Assembly (NCBI RefSeq): GCF_900112185.1 | Contig: NZ_FOKP01000003.1 | Coordinates: 124,001 to 188,000, forward strand | Direction of reading: 5' to 3' | Length of the DNA: 64,000 bases | Origin: Allobosea sp. CRIB-10 | GTDB taxonomy: Bacteria > Pseudomonadota > Alphaproteobacteria > Rhizobiales > Beijerinckiaceae | Part shown: piece by piece, positions 1 to 9,149 of the stretch | Layout of the letters: the number at the start of each line of letters is the position of its first letter | Numbering within the stretch: the first letter of the stretch is position 1 | Program-made: the position numbers and the translations under genes | The notes under the pieces: generated by a model | What the model saw: only the letters and a program-made list of their open reading frames with translations | What the model was told of the DNA's origin: nothing | Database searches by the model: none

Positions 1-1
1 C

Positions 2-928
2 GCCCGCCGCACCGCCGCCGACAAGCTCGCTGCCGGCGAAGTCGCCCAGGCGGAGGCCGATCGGCAGGCCCGCGCGGCGCTGGAAGCGCTGTCGGCGACC
101 CGCGAGGCCCGTGCGAGCGCGGAAGCCAGGCTGGAGGCGGCACGCCAGCGCCTCGCCGATGTCGTGCGACAGATCGTCGACGGGCTGGAAACCGAGGTCG
201 CCGGCCTGCATCAGCTCGCCGGGCTGAAGGTTGGGGATACGCCGCCGGATGCCGAGGATGTCGAGCGTCGGCTCGGCGGGCTCAAGGCCGAGCGCGAGCG
301 GCTCGGTGCGGTCAACCTGCGCGCCGATGACGAACTGACAGAGGTGCAGGGCAAGCGCAGCGGCCTCGCGACCGAGCGCGACGACCTGACCGAGGCGATT
401 CGGCGCCTGCGCCAGGCGATCGGCGCGCTCAATCGCGAAGGCCGGGAGCGGCTTCTTGCCGCATTCGAGATCGTGAACGGTCATTTCCAGCATTTGTTCG
501 GGGTGCTGTTCGGCGGCGGCACGGCCGATCTCACGCTGGTCGATTCGGACGACCCGCTCGAAGCCGGGCTCGAGATCATCGCGCGCCCCCCGGGCAAAAA
601 GCCGCAGGTGATGACGCTGCTCTCCGGCGGCGAGCAGGCGCTGACCGCGACCGCCCTGATCTTCGCGGTGTTCCTGACCAACCCCTCGCCGATCTGCGTG
701 CTCGACGAGGTCGACGCACCGCTCGACGACGCCAATGTCGAGCGCTACTGCGACCTCCTGGAGGAGATGGCGCGCAACACCTCGACGCGCTTCATCCTGA
801 TCACCCACAACCCGATCACCATGGCGCGCATGGATCGCCTCTTCGGCGTCACCATGGCCGAGCGCGGTGTCAGCCAGATGGTCTCGGTCGACCTGGCGAC
901 CGCCGAGCGCATCCGAGAGGCGGTCTGA
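2..928 (+). CDS. smc: chromosome segregation protein SMC, C-terminal part (5' end outside window)
   Basis: SMC is the ATPase of the bacterial condensin that organises and segregates the chromosome. Only the last ~308 residues are present, and the frame is open to the left edge, so the gene begins upstream. The first ~150 residues are Ala/Glu/Arg-rich coiled coil. The C-terminal ATPase half follows, with the ABC signature LLSGGEQAL, the Walker B stretch [13 protein letters not shown] and the H-loop ILITHNP. This order (coiled coil, signature, Walker B, H-loop) is diagnostic of the SMC tail. No neighbour upstream is visible. The next gene on the strand belongs to the ATP synthase operon and has its own probable promoter, so the two are probably separate units. 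Confidence 0.95.
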   Translation, partial: ARRTAADKLAAGEVAQAEADRQARAALEALSATREARASAEARLEAARQRLADVVRQIVDGLETEVAGLHQLAGLKVGDTPPDAEDVERRLGGLKAERERLGAVNLRADDELTEVQGKRSGLATERDDLTEAIRRLRQAIGALNREGRERLLAAFEIVNGHFQHLFGVLFGGGTADLTLVDSDDPLEAGLEIIARPPGKKPQVMTLLSGGEQALTATALIFAVFLTNPSPICVLDEVDAPLDDANVERYCDLLEEMARNTSTRFILITHNPITMARMDRLFGVTMAERGVSQMVSVDLATAERIREAV

Positions 929-1224
929 CATTATTGCCGCGGCGCACAAGAATCGTCCCCAGCGCGCCGCGACACTCTAAAATCATTTTATTTTTCAAGG
1001 TATTAATCGCAGCCAGCTCGGCTTGACACCATATGACCCCGCCAATATGGTGCGCCCGATTTTTCCGGGCGGTGGGGCTTTTTCACGGCACGGGACGATC
1101 GGCACTCCGATGAGCGCCCGCCACGGTGATCCGGTTTCGGATCGACCAATCCAGGCGGCGCAAATCAGCGACAATTCCGGTATTGTCCGGTTCTTCAGCG
1201 GGCCGAGCACGGAGGGGTCGTGTC
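929..1224. other. smc-atpI intergenic leader
   Basis: About 300 bases without a long gene. A GC stem (arms CGCGGCGC at 938-945 and GCGCCGCG at 964-971) is followed after some ten bases by a T-rich stretch and may be a weak smc terminator. Downstream lie a sigma70-like promoter and a second hairpin (CGCCCG at 1053-1058, CGGGCG at 1066-1071). A longer reading frame runs through into atpI, but it starts inside the promoter and has no ribosome binding site, so I do not treat it as coding. Confidence 0.4.
1023..1051 (+). promoter_or_regulatory. candidate sigma70 promoter of the F0 operon
   Basis: A perfect -35 hexamer TTGACA (1023-1028) is separated by 17 bases from TATGGT (1046-1051), which matches four of six positions of the -10 consensus. 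It lies ~195 bases before atpI, leaving a long leader that contains the short hairpin at 1053-1071. This is prediction from consensus only. Confidence 0.45.
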
Positions 1225-1248
1225 ATGACGGCGGTCGAGCGGCGATGA
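1225..1248 (+). CDS. possible 7-codon leader peptide upstream of atpI
   Basis: An ATG seven bases after a good Shine-Dalgarno sequence (GGAGGGG, 1211-1217) opens a frame of seven codons (MTAVERR). Its stop overlaps the atpI start as ATGA. atpI itself has no comparable ribosome binding site at the usual distance, so translation of atpI may be coupled to this mini-ORF. Alternatively the leader frame is a chance occurrence and the Shine-Dalgarno acts at long spacing. Confidence 0.3.
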   Translation: MTAVERR

Positions 1249-1619
1249 CGGGCCAGGACGGAAAAAGTTCGGGCCAGGAGCGGCCTGCGGACAAGGATGC
1301 GAGCCTGGAAGGCCGGCTCAAATCCCTCGATGCGGGCCTGAAGCGTGCGACCAACCAGACGGAAGCCGAGATCCGGTGCGAAGCCAAGCCCTCCGATTCC
1401 AGCGGAATTGGCCAGGCGATGCGGCTTTCCACGGAATTCGTTGCCGGCATCATCGTCGGCGGCGGGCTCGGCTGGGCCGTCGACAAGTGGCTCGGGACGG
1501 CGCCCTTCGGGATGATCGTCCTGCTGATGCTCGGCTTCGGCGCTGGCGTGATGAACGTCGTGCGCGCAGCGGGCTTGATGAAATCGCGCACTGACGATAA
1601 GTCGGGCGCGCAGAACTGA
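1245..1619 (+). CDS. atpI: ATP synthase protein I (AtpI)
   Basis: AtpI is a small inner-membrane protein encoded at the head of many F0 operons and implicated in c-ring assembly. The chosen start gives 124 residues. The N-terminal ~65 residues are polar and charged. Two membrane segments follow (about 68-85 and 90-112) with the Gly-rich signature FVAGIIVGGGLGWAVDKWLG typical of the AtpI/Gly-zipper family. The position directly before the subunit a gene supports the call. An upstream-extended frame exists but lacks a start signal and would place the start within the predicted promoter. The ATG overlaps the stop of a 7-codon leader frame. Confidence 0.9.
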   Translation: MTGQDGKSSGQERPADKDASLEGRLKSLDAGLKRATNQTEAEIRCEAKPSDSSGIGQAMRLSTEFVAGIIVGGGLGWAVDKWLGTAPFGMIVLLMLGFGAGVMNVVRAAGLMKSRTDDKSGAQN

Positions 1620-1667
1620 GGCTCGGTCCCGAAAGGGGCCGTCTTATGGCAGGAACAAGGGCGAGAG

Positions 1668-2414
1668 ATGGCTGGTCCGATCGAACAATTCGAGATCAAA
1701 CCGATCGTGTCGCTCGGCAAGATCGGCGGAAGCGAAATCGCTTTCACCAATTCCGCGCTGTTCATGGTCGCCGCCGTCGCCATCATCGTGCTGCTCTTCG
1801 TCTATGGCACGCGCAATCGCTCGCTGGTTCCGGGACGGCTGCAATCGCTGGCGGAGATGGGCTACGAGTTCGTAGCCAACACAGTGAAGGACTCGGCCGG
1901 CCATGACGGCATGAAGTTCATGCCGCTGGTGTTCTCGCTCTTCATGTTCGTGCTGGTCTGCAACATGCTCGGCATGATCCCGGGCGCGTTCACCGTCACC
2001 AGCCATCTGATCGTCACTGCCGCGCTCGCCGCGCTCGTGATCCTCACCGTCATCATCTATGGCATCGCCAAGCACGGCGCCCATTTCTTCGGCCTGTTCG
2101 TGCCCAAGGGCGTGCATCCGCTGATGCTGATCATCCTGGTGCCGATCGAGGTGATCTCCTTCGTCTCGCGCCCGATCAGCCTGTCGGTCCGTCTCTTCGC
2201 CAACATGCTCGCCGGCCACATCGCGCTGAAGATCTTCGCCGGCTTCGTGGCGACGCTGCTCTTCGCCGGCGGCTGGGCCATCCTCTCGCCGCTGCCGCTC
2301 GTGCTGACCATCGCGCTGATCGCGCTGGAGTTCCTGGTCGCCGGCCTGCAGGCCTATGTCTTCGCCGTGCTGACCTGCATCTACCTGCACGACGCCCTGC
2401 ATCCGGGCCACTGA
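1668..2414 (+). CDS. atpB: F0F1 ATP synthase subunit a
   Basis: Subunit a forms the proton half-channels next to the c-ring in the inner membrane. The 248-residue protein is normal in length for the family and strongly hydrophobic with five to six membrane helices. The key helix near residues 166-190 contains the stator arginine in [15 protein letters not shown], and [17 protein letters not shown] near the C-terminus is the conserved last helix. The start ATG follows a purine-rich AAGGGCGAGAG. It lies 48 bases after atpI and before atpE, the standard order. Confidence 0.98.
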   Translation: MAGPIEQFEIKPIVSLGKIGGSEIAFTNSALFMVAAVAIIVLLFVYGTRNRSLVPGRLQSLAEMGYEFVANTVKDSAGHDGMKFMPLVFSLFMFVLVCNMLGMIPGAFTVTSHLIVTAALAALVILTVIIYGIAKHGAHFFGLFVPKGVHPLMLIILVPIEVISFVSRPISLSVRLFANMLAGHIALKIFAGFVATLLFAGGWAILSPLPLVLTIALIALEFLVAGLQAYVFAVLTCIYLHDALHPGH

Positions 2415-2476
2415 CCGGCCCTGATCCCCAAGTTCACCCCTCGACTGTCACAACTTTCCCCCTAAGGAGCATTTCC

Positions 2477-2704
2477 ATGGATCCCGTCGCAGCCAAGTAC
2501 ATCGGCGCTGGTCTCGCTTGCCTCGGCATGGCCGGCGCGGGCATCGGCCTCGGCAACCTCTTCGGTCAGTTCCTCTCGGGCGCCCTGCGCAACCCGTCGG
2601 CGGCCGACGGCCAGCGCGGCACCCTGCTGCTCGGCTTCGCGCTGACCGAAGCGCTCGGCATCTTCTCGCTGCTGATCGCGCTGCTGCTGCTCTTCGCGGT
2701 CTGA
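2477..2704 (+). CDS. atpE: F0F1 ATP synthase subunit c
   Basis: Subunit c monomers make the rotating proteolipid ring. The 75-residue hairpin has two hydrophobic helices joined by the polar loop RNP (residues 38-40). The proton-binding carboxylate is Glu58 in ALTEALGIF. The Na+-binding pattern of sodium-type c subunits is not evident, so proton coupling is expected. A strong ribosome binding site (AAGGAGC, 2464-2470) fits the high expression this subunit needs. A 124-base gap separates it from the b' gene, longer than other gaps in the operon. Confidence 0.98.
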   Translation: MDPVAAKYIGAGLACLGMAGAGIGLGNLFGQFLSGALRNPSAADGQRGTLLLGFALTEALGIFSLLIALLLLFAV

Positions 2705-2828
2705 TCGCGAACGCTACCCGAGCCTGCCGTCGGCGAGGTCCTTGAGGACGTCGCGCGGCGGGCTCCCGCCTCCCTTCCCTATCGCCGTGCGAACCATGCG
2801 GGCTCGCGCGGCCGGATGAGGTTCAGTG

Positions 2829-3383
2829 ATGGCAGCGCCAGCCACGACCACCGGAACGACCGCCCATGGCGGCGCGGCTCCCGCCCATGGCGGCGGCTTC
2901 CCGCCGTTCCAGGGCGAAACCTTCGCCTCGCAGCTGCTCTGGCTCGCGATCACCTTCGGCTTCCTCTACTGGCTCGCCGCCAAGGTCATCGTGCCGCGCC
3001 TCGGCACCATCCTCGAGGACCGCGCCAACAAGATCGGCAACGATCTCGATGAGGCGGCCGCGATGAAGGCCAAGGCCGAAGAGGCCGGCCAGGCCTATGA
3101 GAAGTCCCTTGCCGAGGCCCGCGCCAAGTCGCAGGCGATCGCGCAGGAGACGCGCGAGAAGGTCAACGCTGACAGCGCCGCGCGGCGCAAGACGGTCGAG
3201 GCCGATCTTGCCGCCAAGCTCGCCGAGGCCGAGACCAAGATCGTCGCGACCAAGACCGAGGCGATGAGTCATGTCGAGGCGATCGCCGCCGACGCGGCCG
3301 GCGCCATCGTCAGTCATCTGACCGGCACCGCTCCGGCTCCGGCCGACGCCGCCAAGGCGGTCAAGACCGCGCTGGGAGGCTGA
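2829..3383 (+). CDS. atpF': F0F1 ATP synthase subunit b' (second b-type stalk subunit)
   Basis: Alphaproteobacteria and chloroplasts use two different b-type subunits for the peripheral stalk; this is the b' copy. Of 184 residues, the first ~30 are Ala/Gly/Thr/His-rich and variable. A membrane helix follows (about 37-57, ending in [14 protein letters not shown]) and then a long alanine- and charge-rich coiled coil to the C-terminus. A GTG directly precedes the chosen ATG; the ATG has the better spacing to GAGG at 2818-2821. The gene for b follows after six bases. Confidence 0.95.
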   Translation: MAAPATTTGTTAHGGAAPAHGGGFPPFQGETFASQLLWLAITFGFLYWLAAKVIVPRLGTILEDRANKIGNDLDEAAAMKAKAEEAGQAYEKSLAEARAKSQAIAQETREKVNADSAARRKTVEADLAAKLAEAETKIVATKTEAMSHVEAIAADAAGAIVSHLTGTAPAPADAAKAVKTALGG

Positions 3384-3388
3384 GCATC

Positions 3389-3874
3389 ATGTTGGCCAAT
3401 CCAACCTTCTGGGTTCTCGTCGCAACCGTGATCTTCCTCGCCATGGCGGTGAAGATGGGCGCGCTCAAGGGCCTTACCGGCGCGCTCGACGCGCGCGGCG
3501 AGCTCGTAGCCCGGGAACTCGCCGAAGCCCGCCGCCTGCGTCACGAGGCCGAGCTGCTGCTCGCCGAGTACGAGGGCAAGCGCAAAGCCGCCGAGGCCGA
3601 GGCCGAAGCGATCGTCGCCAACGCCAAGGATGAGGCCCAGCGCCTCGCCAAGGACGCCGAGGAGAAGCTGGCCGAGTTCGTCACCCGGCGGACCAAGTCG
3701 GCCGAGGACAAGATCGCCCAGGCCGAAACGCAGGCGACCGCCGAGGTCCGCGCCGCTGCCGCCGAGGCTGCGACCCGCGCCGCCGAGGTCATCCTGCGCG
3801 GCCAGGTCGCCGGCAAGGCCGGCGCCGACCTGATCGCCGCCGGTCTCAAGGACGTCCGCGCCAAGCTCAACTGA
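3389..3874 (+). CDS. atpF: F0F1 ATP synthase subunit b
   Basis: Subunit b dimerises (here with b') to form the peripheral stalk linking F0 to F1. The protein has 161 residues: an N-terminal membrane helix (about 5-24), then an uninterrupted charged helix rich in Ala, Glu, Lys and Arg, ending in a short amphipathic tail. GGGAGG nine bases before the ATG is a good ribosome binding site. It is the last gene of the F0 operon and is followed by a strong terminator. The F1 genes (atpH-A-G-D-C) are not in the window, the split arrangement known from rhizobia and relatives. Confidence 0.97.
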   Translation: MLANPTFWVLVATVIFLAMAVKMGALKGLTGALDARGELVARELAEARRLRHEAELLLAEYEGKRKAAEAEAEAIVANAKDEAQRLAKDAEEKLAEFVTRRTKSAEDKIAQAETQATAEVRAAAAEAATRAAEVILRGQVAGKAGADLIAAGLKDVRAKLN

Positions 3875-3902
3875 GCCGTTCGCGCCCTTAAGCAGAAACA
3901 AG

Positions 3903-3934
3903 AACGCCGCGGTCTTCGGACCGCGGCGTTTTTT
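3903..3934 (+). terminator. rho-independent terminator of the F0 operon
   Basis: A perfect 12-base stem (arms AACGCCGCGGTC and GACCGCGGCGTT) closes a UUCG tetraloop and runs into six T residues. It lies 28 bases after atpF and before the convergent L,D-transpeptidase gene. In the opposite direction the T-run is interrupted, so it is mainly a plus-strand terminator. Confidence 0.95.
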
Positions 3935-3967
3935 CGCTTGTGGCTGGAGCGAGCCGGGAGCCCTGCC

Positions 3968-5278
3968 CTACTGGATGGCGACCGCCGTTCCTGGAGGAGA
4001 GAGCGGCGTCGTCGCGGGCGCCGTCGCGGCCTTCGGAGCAACGGGGCGGACGACAGGCTGAGGCAGCTTCGCGGCGGCCGGGGCGGGCGCCGGCGTAACG
4101 GCGAGTTTCGGCTTCGGCCGGCGCGGCTGGATCGTGGAGGTCATGATGCCCTGCGGCGTATCGAGCCCGTAGATGTCGTCGCGGAACTGCACCAGCCCTT
4201 CGGCGTCCTGCCAGCCGGTCATGTAGACCCAGGCGACCGGCACGGACTTCTTGAGCGTGATGTTCTTGCGCTCGCCCTTGGCGATCTCGGCCTCGATCGC
4301 CGGCTGGGTCCACTCCGTCCCTTCCAACAACCAGGCCGCGAGGTCGCGCACGCCCTCGATGCGGGCGCAGCCGGAGGAGTTGAAACGGACATCATTGCGG
4401 AACAGCGACTTCTTCGGCGTGTCGTGCATGTAGACCGCCTCGCCATTCGGCATGTCGATCTTGAGCTGTCCGAGCGAATTGGTCGGGCCCGGCTCCTGCC
4501 GCACGTAGAAATAGGGGTTGGTCAGGTTGGCCCAGTTGACGCTGGCCGGATCGATCTCGCGGTTCTCGGCGCCGAGCAGCTTCATGTTGGACTTGGCGAT
4601 GAAGTCCGGCTCCTTGCGCATCTTCGGGATGATGTCGGCCTTCACGATCGACATCGGCACCGTCCAATATGGATTGAGGTTGACCGAGGTGATGTTGGCC
4701 TGGAGCACTGGCGAGGGCCGGTCGGGCCGGCCGACCACGGCGAGATGGCGGCGCTGGACCACACCCTTCTCCACCGCCTCGGCACTGGCGCCGGGGATGT
4801 TCACGACGACATAGCGGTCGGTGAAGCTGAAGCCGTTGCCCTTGAGCCGCTCCAGCGTCGCGGTGAGCTGGTTGAGGCGTACTTCGACCGGCACGTTCAG
4901 CGCCTTCAAAGTGAGGCGACCGACCGTGCCGAGCTCGGACAGGCCATGACGGCGCTGGAAACGCTTCACCGCGGCGACGACAGCCTCATCGTAGAGATCA
5001 CCCGGCAGCGCATCGGGCGGCAGGTCGCCGCTGAGCATCAGCCGCTGCTTCAGCAGCGCCACATCCGGCCCTTGCGAATCGGGTTTCAGAGCCGTCGCTG
5101 AATTAGGGATCTTCGGCCAGCCGCCGCGGCCGGCGATGTCCTCATGCGTGATCAGGGCCTCGAGCGTGCGGTCATAGGTCTTCGGGCCATAGCCCGGCTC
5201 CTCGGCGCGGGAGGCCGACAGCATCGCCGCGAAGGAGATCGCGGCGGTGAGCACATGGCGAAGGCGAACGCGATACAT
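3968..5278 (-). CDS. L,D-transpeptidase (YcbB-like), exported
   Basis: L,D-transpeptidases make 3-3 cross-links in peptidoglycan or attach proteins to it in the periplasm. From the chosen start the protein has 436 residues. It opens with a signal peptide (RVRLRHVL followed by a hydrophobic stretch and SASRA), then a peptidoglycan-binding repeat (about residues 65-130). The YkuD catalytic domain has a His in AVYMHDTP (about 285) and the catalytic Cys in SSGCARI (about 304), the spacing expected for this fold. A Pro/Ala-rich tail of ~50 residues ends the protein. A start 20 codons further upstream is possible but would precede the signal peptide with a charged extension. Confidence 0.92.
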   Translation of the reverse strand: MYRVRLRHVLTAAISFAAMLSASRAEEPGYGPKTYDRTLEALITHEDIAGRGGWPKIPNSATALKPDSQGPDVALLKQRLMLSGDLPPDALPGDLYDEAVVAAVKRFQRRHGLSELGTVGRLTLKALNVPVEVRLNQLTATLERLKGNGFSFTDRYVVVNIPGASAEAVEKGVVQRRHLAVVGRPDRPSPVLQANITSVNLNPYWTVPMSIVKADIIPKMRKEPDFIAKSNMKLLGAENREIDPASVNWANLTNPYFYVRQEPGPTNSLGQLKIDMPNGEAVYMHDTPKKSLFRNDVRFNSSGCARIEGVRDLAAWLLEGTEWTQPAIEAEIAKGERKNITLKKSVPVAWVYMTGWQDAEGLVQFRDDIYGLDTPQGIMTSTIQPRRPKPKLAVTPAPAPAAAKLPQPVVRPVAPKAATAPATTPLSPPGTAVAIQ

Positions 5279-5407
5279 CGGCAAGCTTCCAAGGCGCGAG
5301 GATACACGCCGTCGGAAGCTTCCCTCGCATATGGTCAAGGAAGACTTAAGGCAGCCGGCTCAAGTGACGAAGGGGCAGCGGCCGCCTTGCTGCAGCCAAG
5401 CTCTGAC

Positions 5408-5433
5408 CTATATGGTCATGATAGTCATTCTAT
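5408..5433. promoter_or_regulatory. candidate operator of the toxin-antitoxin pair
   Basis: Directly before the antitoxin ribosome binding site is an AT-richer stretch with alternating CTAT / ATAG / CTAT elements (5408-5411, 5421-5424, 5430-5433), i.e. two overlapping short inverted repeats around a TCATGA core. Antitoxins of this type usually repress their own operon through such sites. This is positional inference only. Confidence 0.3.
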
Positions 5434-5445
5434 GTGGAGGCCAGC

Positions 5446-5709
5446 ATGACCACGCTACCCAAGGAAACCTGGACCGTGGCCAACGCCAAGGCGCGCTTCT
5501 CCGAGCTCATCGACAAGGCGAAATCCGAAGGACCGCAAACGGTGACCCGCAACGGCAAGCCGGCGGCGGTGCTGGTGTCGGTGGAGGAGTGGGAAAAGAA
5601 GACGGCGCCGAAGGGCAATTTGTTGGAGTTTCTGCAGAACTCGCCACTGCGCGGGGCTGATCTCGACCTCAGGCGCCTCACCGATCAGCCGCGCGACATC
5701 GAGCTGTGA
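5446..5709 (+). CDS. type II antitoxin, Phd/YefM family
   Basis: The 87-residue protein matches the Phd/YefM fold. The N-terminal DNA-binding and dimerisation part (WTVANAKARFSELIDKAK, then VTRNGKPAAVLVS and an EWE segment) is followed by a flexible C-terminal tail of ~30 residues that would wrap the toxin. A GTG four codons earlier is in frame, but the ATG is preceded by GTGGAGG at the correct distance. The stop overlaps the next start as GTGA, which fits coupled production of toxin and antitoxin. Confidence 0.9.
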   Translation: MTTLPKETWTVANAKARFSELIDKAKSEGPQTVTRNGKPAAVLVSVEEWEKKTAPKGNLLEFLQNSPLRGADLDLRRLTDQPRDIEL

Positions 5710-6131
5710 GAATCCTGCTCGACACCAACGTCATTTCCGAGCCGCAGAAGCCGCAACCATCCACGGCGGTCGAGCGCTTCATCCGGGATACACCGGAGGA
5801 AAGCCTTTATCTCAGCACCATCACGATCGCCGAGCTGTATCGCGGCGTAGCCTTGATGGCGGAAGGCCGCCGACGCATCCGTCTGAGCGAATGGGTTGCA
5901 GTCGAGCTTCCGGAGCGGTTCGGAGACCGGCTTCTGCCGATTTCGACATCGGTCGCTGCACTCTGGGGCGACGTGATGGCGCAATCTCGTCGCAGCGGCC
6001 TGAACATGTCCATCATGGACGGATTTCTCGCGGCGACAGCGGCCGCGCACAGCCTCGCCATCGCCACGCGCAACGTCAGGCATTTCACCGGCCTCGGGCT
6101 GACGATCATCGATCCTTGGGACGAGGCCTGA
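5706..6131 (+). CDS. type II toxin, PIN-domain ribonuclease (VapC/FitB-like)
   Basis: PIN-domain toxins are Mg2+-dependent RNases inhibited by their antitoxin partner. In 141 residues the acidic active-site set is visible: Asp6 in LLDTNVISE, Glu43 in TIAELYRG and Asp105 in MDGFLAATA. The C-terminal NVRHF and IIDPW motifs are typical of the FitB branch. The GTG start overlaps the antitoxin stop by four bases. Pairing a Phd-type antitoxin with a FitB-type toxin is a common combination in rhizobia. The gene is intact. Confidence 0.92.
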   Translation: MRILLDTNVISEPQKPQPSTAVERFIRDTPEESLYLSTITIAELYRGVALMAEGRRRIRLSEWVAVELPERFGDRLLPISTSVAALWGDVMAQSRRSGLNMSIMDGFLAATAAAHSLAIATRNVRHFTGLGLTIIDPWDEA

Positions 6132-6140
6132 GAAAGCGTG

Positions 6141-6170
6141 ATCCGATCGGGTCGATCAACCCGATCGGAT
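6141..6170. repeat. perfect palindrome between convergent genes
   Basis: Twelve-base arms ATCCGATCGGGT and ACCCGATCGGAT surround a 6-base loop. Flanking AGCGT and ACGCT extend the symmetry with a gap. It sits between the end of the PIN toxin gene and the end of gcvPB. There is no T-run on either strand, so it is more like a dispersed intergenic palindrome than a classical terminator, although it could still act bidirectionally. Confidence 0.6.
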
Positions 6171-6188
6171 TCAATTTGAAACGCTCCC

Positions 6189-7763
6189 TTACTCCGCCGC
6201 TTCCTTCACGGGCGCGGGCTTTTCCCATTTCAGCACCGGCTGGCGCGCGGCCCTCGTCTCGTCGAGGCGGCGTAGCGGGGCGTGATGGGGAGCTGCGGTG
6301 AAGCGGCTCTTGTCATTGCGCTTGGCGGCGATGGCGAGGTCGCGCAGCGTCGCGATGAACAGGTCGAGCGAGGCCTTCGATTCGGACTCGGTCGGCTCGA
6401 TCAGCATGGCGCCGTGGACGACGAGCGGGAAATACACCGTCATCGGGTGATAGCCCTCGTCGATCATCGCCTTGGCGAAGTCGAGCGTGGTGACGCCGGT
6501 GCCCTTCAGCCACTCGTCGTCGAACAGCGCCTCGTGCATCGAGGGATGGTCCGGGAAGGGCAGCGACATCAGGTCGGCGAGGCCGGCGCGGATATAGTTG
6601 GCGTTGAGCACCGCGTCTTCCGAAGCCTGCTTCATGCCGTCGGCGCCATGGCTGAGCATATAGGCGAGCGCCCGGACATACATGCCCATCTGGCCGTGGA
6701 ACGCCGTCATGCGGCCGAAGGGGTCGTTCCCCTCCGGCGCATCGGCCTTGTGCTCGACGAGGCGCGACTTGCCGCCATCGACATGGATGAACGGCACCGG
6801 CGCGTAGGGCGCCAGCCGCTCCGACAGCACGACCGGACCGGCGCCCGGGCCGCCGCCGCCATGCGGGGTCGAGAAGGTCTTGTGCAGGTTGATGTGCATG
6901 GCATCGACGCCGAGATCGCCCGGACGCGCCTTGCCGACGATCGCATTGAAGTTGGCGCCGTCGCAGTAGAAATAGGCGCCCGCCTCGTGCATGGCCGCGG
7001 CGATCTCGACGATCTGCGGCTCGAAGATGCCGCAGGTGTTCGGGTTGGTCAGCATGATCGCCGCGACCTCGGGGCCGAGCAGGGCCTTGACGTCCTCGAC
7101 CGCGACGGTGCCGTCCGGACGGGCCGGAACGGCCTTCACCGAGAAGCCGATCAGCGCTGCGGTCGCCGGGTTGGTGCCGTGAGCGGATTCGGGGACCAGC
7201 ACGACAGTGCGGGTCGCGCCCTCGCCTTTGGCGGCGATCGCGGCCTTGATCGCCATCATGCCGCAGGCTTCGCCATGGGCGCCGGCCTTGGGCGACAGCG
7301 CCACCGCCGGCATGCCGGTCAGCGTCATCAGGTAGCGGGCGAGCTCGAGCATGACGTCGAGCGCGCCGGGCACGGTCGAGACCGGCTGCAGGGGATGCAC
7401 GTCGGAGAAGCCCGGCAGGCGCGCCACCTTCTCGTTGAGGCGGGCATTGTGCTTCATCGTGCAGGAGCCGAGCGGGAAGAGCCCGGTGTCGATGCCGTAA
7501 TTCTTCTGGCTGAGGCGCACATAATGGCGCATCGCCTCCGGCTCGGAGAGGCCGGGCAGGCCGATCTCGCCCTGGCGGGCATGCTTGCCGAGGCGGCTCT
7601 TGAACGGCGCCGGCTTGTCGATGTCGACGCCGGTCGTCTCATGATGGCCGATCTCGAAGATCAGCGGCTCGATCTGCTGGAGCGCGCGGTTGCCGGTGAA
7701 GGTCTCATGGACCTCGGCGGCGGCCTCGCCGGCCTGGGTGGGACGTCCCTGACGGTTCAGCAT
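6189..7763 (-). CDS. gcvPB: glycine dehydrogenase (decarboxylating) subunit 2
   Basis: Carries the PLP-binding half of the split P-protein, which decarboxylates glycine and passes the aminomethyl group to the lipoyl arm of GcvH. From the ATG that overlaps the gcvPA stop (TGATG) it has 524 residues. The PLP lysine is about residue 295 in HINLHKTFSTPHGGGGPG, the classic P-protein motif, and SCTMKHN near residue 104 is also conserved. An in-frame GTG one codon earlier is possible. It is the last gene of the gcv operon. The two-subunit form of P-protein is less common in Proteobacteria than the fused form but occurs in several Hyphomicrobiales. Confidence 0.97.
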   Translation of the reverse strand: MLNRQGRPTQAGEAAAEVHETFTGNRALQQIEPLIFEIGHHETTGVDIDKPAPFKSRLGKHARQGEIGLPGLSEPEAMRHYVRLSQKNYGIDTGLFPLGSCTMKHNARLNEKVARLPGFSDVHPLQPVSTVPGALDVMLELARYLMTLTGMPAVALSPKAGAHGEACGMMAIKAAIAAKGEGATRTVVLVPESAHGTNPATAALIGFSVKAVPARPDGTVAVEDVKALLGPEVAAIMLTNPNTCGIFEPQIVEIAAAMHEAGAYFYCDGANFNAIVGKARPGDLGVDAMHINLHKTFSTPHGGGGPGAGPVVLSERLAPYAPVPFIHVDGGKSRLVEHKADAPEGNDPFGRMTAFHGQMGMYVRALAYMLSHGADGMKQASEDAVLNANYIRAGLADLMSLPFPDHPSMHEALFDDEWLKGTGVTTLDFAKAMIDEGYHPMTVYFPLVVHGAMLIEPTESESKASLDLFIATLRDLAIAAKRNDKSRFTAAPHHAPLRRLDETRAARQPVLKWEKPAPVKEAAE

Positions 7764-9103
7764 CACAGCACCTCCGCGAGCGCCGCCACGAAGGCCGCCC
7801 GATCCTCATCTGTGTTCACTTCGGTATTGGCGACGATCAGGAGATCGTCGAGGCCGGCACCCGGGAGCAGGCGCGAGACCGGCACCCCGGCCAAGATGCC
7901 CTTGGCGGCAAGTGCCTCGGCCACCTCGGCCGCCGGCTTGGCGAGCTTCACGGTGAACTCGTTGAAGAAGCTCTCGTTCAGCACCTCGGCACCCTTCACG
8001 CCGGCGAGCGCATCGGCGAGCTTGACCGCATTGGCGTGGTTGACCTCGGCGAGCCGGGTCAGGCCGGCCTGGCCGAGCAACGTCATGTGGATGGTGAAGG
8101 CTAGCACGCAGAGGCCGGAGTTGGTGCAGATGTTCGAGGTCGCCTTGTCCCTGCGGATGTGCTGCTCGCGGGTCGAGAGCGTCAGGACGAAGCCGCGGCG
8201 GCCATCGGCATCGACGGTCTCGCCGCAGAGCCGGCCCGGCATCTGGCGGATATATTTCGACTTGGCGGCGAAGAGGCCGACATAGGGGCCGCCGAAGTTC
8301 AGGGCATTGCCGATCGACTGGCCTTCGCCGACGACGATGTCGGCATCCTGCGCGCCGGGCGGAACGACCGCGCCGAGCGAGACGACCTCGGTGAAGACCG
8401 CAATCAGCAGCGCGCCATGGGCGTGCGCCTTCTCGGCGATCGGCTTGAGATCGCGGAGGTTTCCAAAGACGTCGGGCGACTGCACGACGACGCAGGAGAC
8501 GCTGTCGTCGATCGCAGCGAGGATATCCTCGGTGGCGCGCACATCGGGCTTCAGCGCCACGACCTCGTCATTCGCCATCTCGGAGAGCGTCTCGACGACC
8601 TGGGTGTAGTGCGGGTGCAGGCCGCCGGAGAGCACCGCCTTGCGCCGCTTGGTGACGCGATGCGCCATCAGCACCGCCTCGGCCGTGCCGGTCGAGCCGT
8701 CATACATCGAGGCGTTGGCGACCTCCATGCCGGTCAGCGCCGCGACCTGGGTCTGGAACTCGAACAGGTATTGCAGCGTGCCCTGGGCGATCTCGGGCTG
8801 GTAGGGCGTGTAGCTGGTCAGGAATTCCGAGCGCTGGATCAGATGATCGACCGTCGCGGGAACATGGTGCTTGTAGGCCCCTGCCCCGACGAAGAACGGC
8901 ACCGAGCCGGCCGCCGTGTTCTTCGCCGACATCCTGCCGAGGATACGCTCGACCTCGAGCTCGCCCTTGGCGCGGGGCAGGTCGAGCGGCTCCTTCAGGA
9001 GCTTGCCGTTCGGCACGTCGGAGAAGAGCGCGTCGACGTCGGATACGCCGATGCGCGCGAGCATGTCCTCGCGGTCGGTCTCGGTCAGGGGGAGATAGCG
9101 CAT
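7763..9103 (-). CDS. gcvPA: glycine dehydrogenase (decarboxylating) subunit 1
   Basis: Non-catalytic N-terminal half of the P-protein; it forms the heterotetramer with GcvPB. The 446 residues begin [20 protein letters not shown], the family's usual start. They include the Gly-rich [15 protein letters not shown], the motif [15 protein letters not shown] and [12 protein letters not shown] near residue 320. Length is normal for the subunit (about 440-450). It is separated from the upstream gcvH by ~150 bases that hold a palindromic repeat, and its stop overlaps the gcvPB start, so the two subunits are translationally linked. Confidence 0.97.
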   Translation of the reverse strand: MRYLPLTETDREDMLARIGVSDVDALFSDVPNGKLLKEPLDLPRAKGELEVERILGRMSAKNTAAGSVPFFVGAGAYKHHVPATVDHLIQRSEFLTSYTPYQPEIAQGTLQYLFEFQTQVAALTGMEVANASMYDGSTGTAEAVLMAHRVTKRRKAVLSGGLHPHYTQVVETLSEMANDEVVALKPDVRATEDILAAIDDSVSCVVVQSPDVFGNLRDLKPIAEKAHAHGALLIAVFTEVVSLGAVVPPGAQDADIVVGEGQSIGNALNFGGPYVGLFAAKSKYIRQMPGRLCGETVDADGRRGFVLTLSTREQHIRRDKATSNICTNSGLCVLAFTIHMTLLGQAGLTRLAEVNHANAVKLADALAGVKGAEVLNESFFNEFTVKLAKPAAEVAEALAAKGILAGVPVSRLLPGAGLDDLLIVANTEVNTDEDRAAFVAALAEVL

Positions 9104-9149
9104 GGAGGTTCCGTTCTCTGATACGGTCGGGACCGTTCAAAACTGCGAG

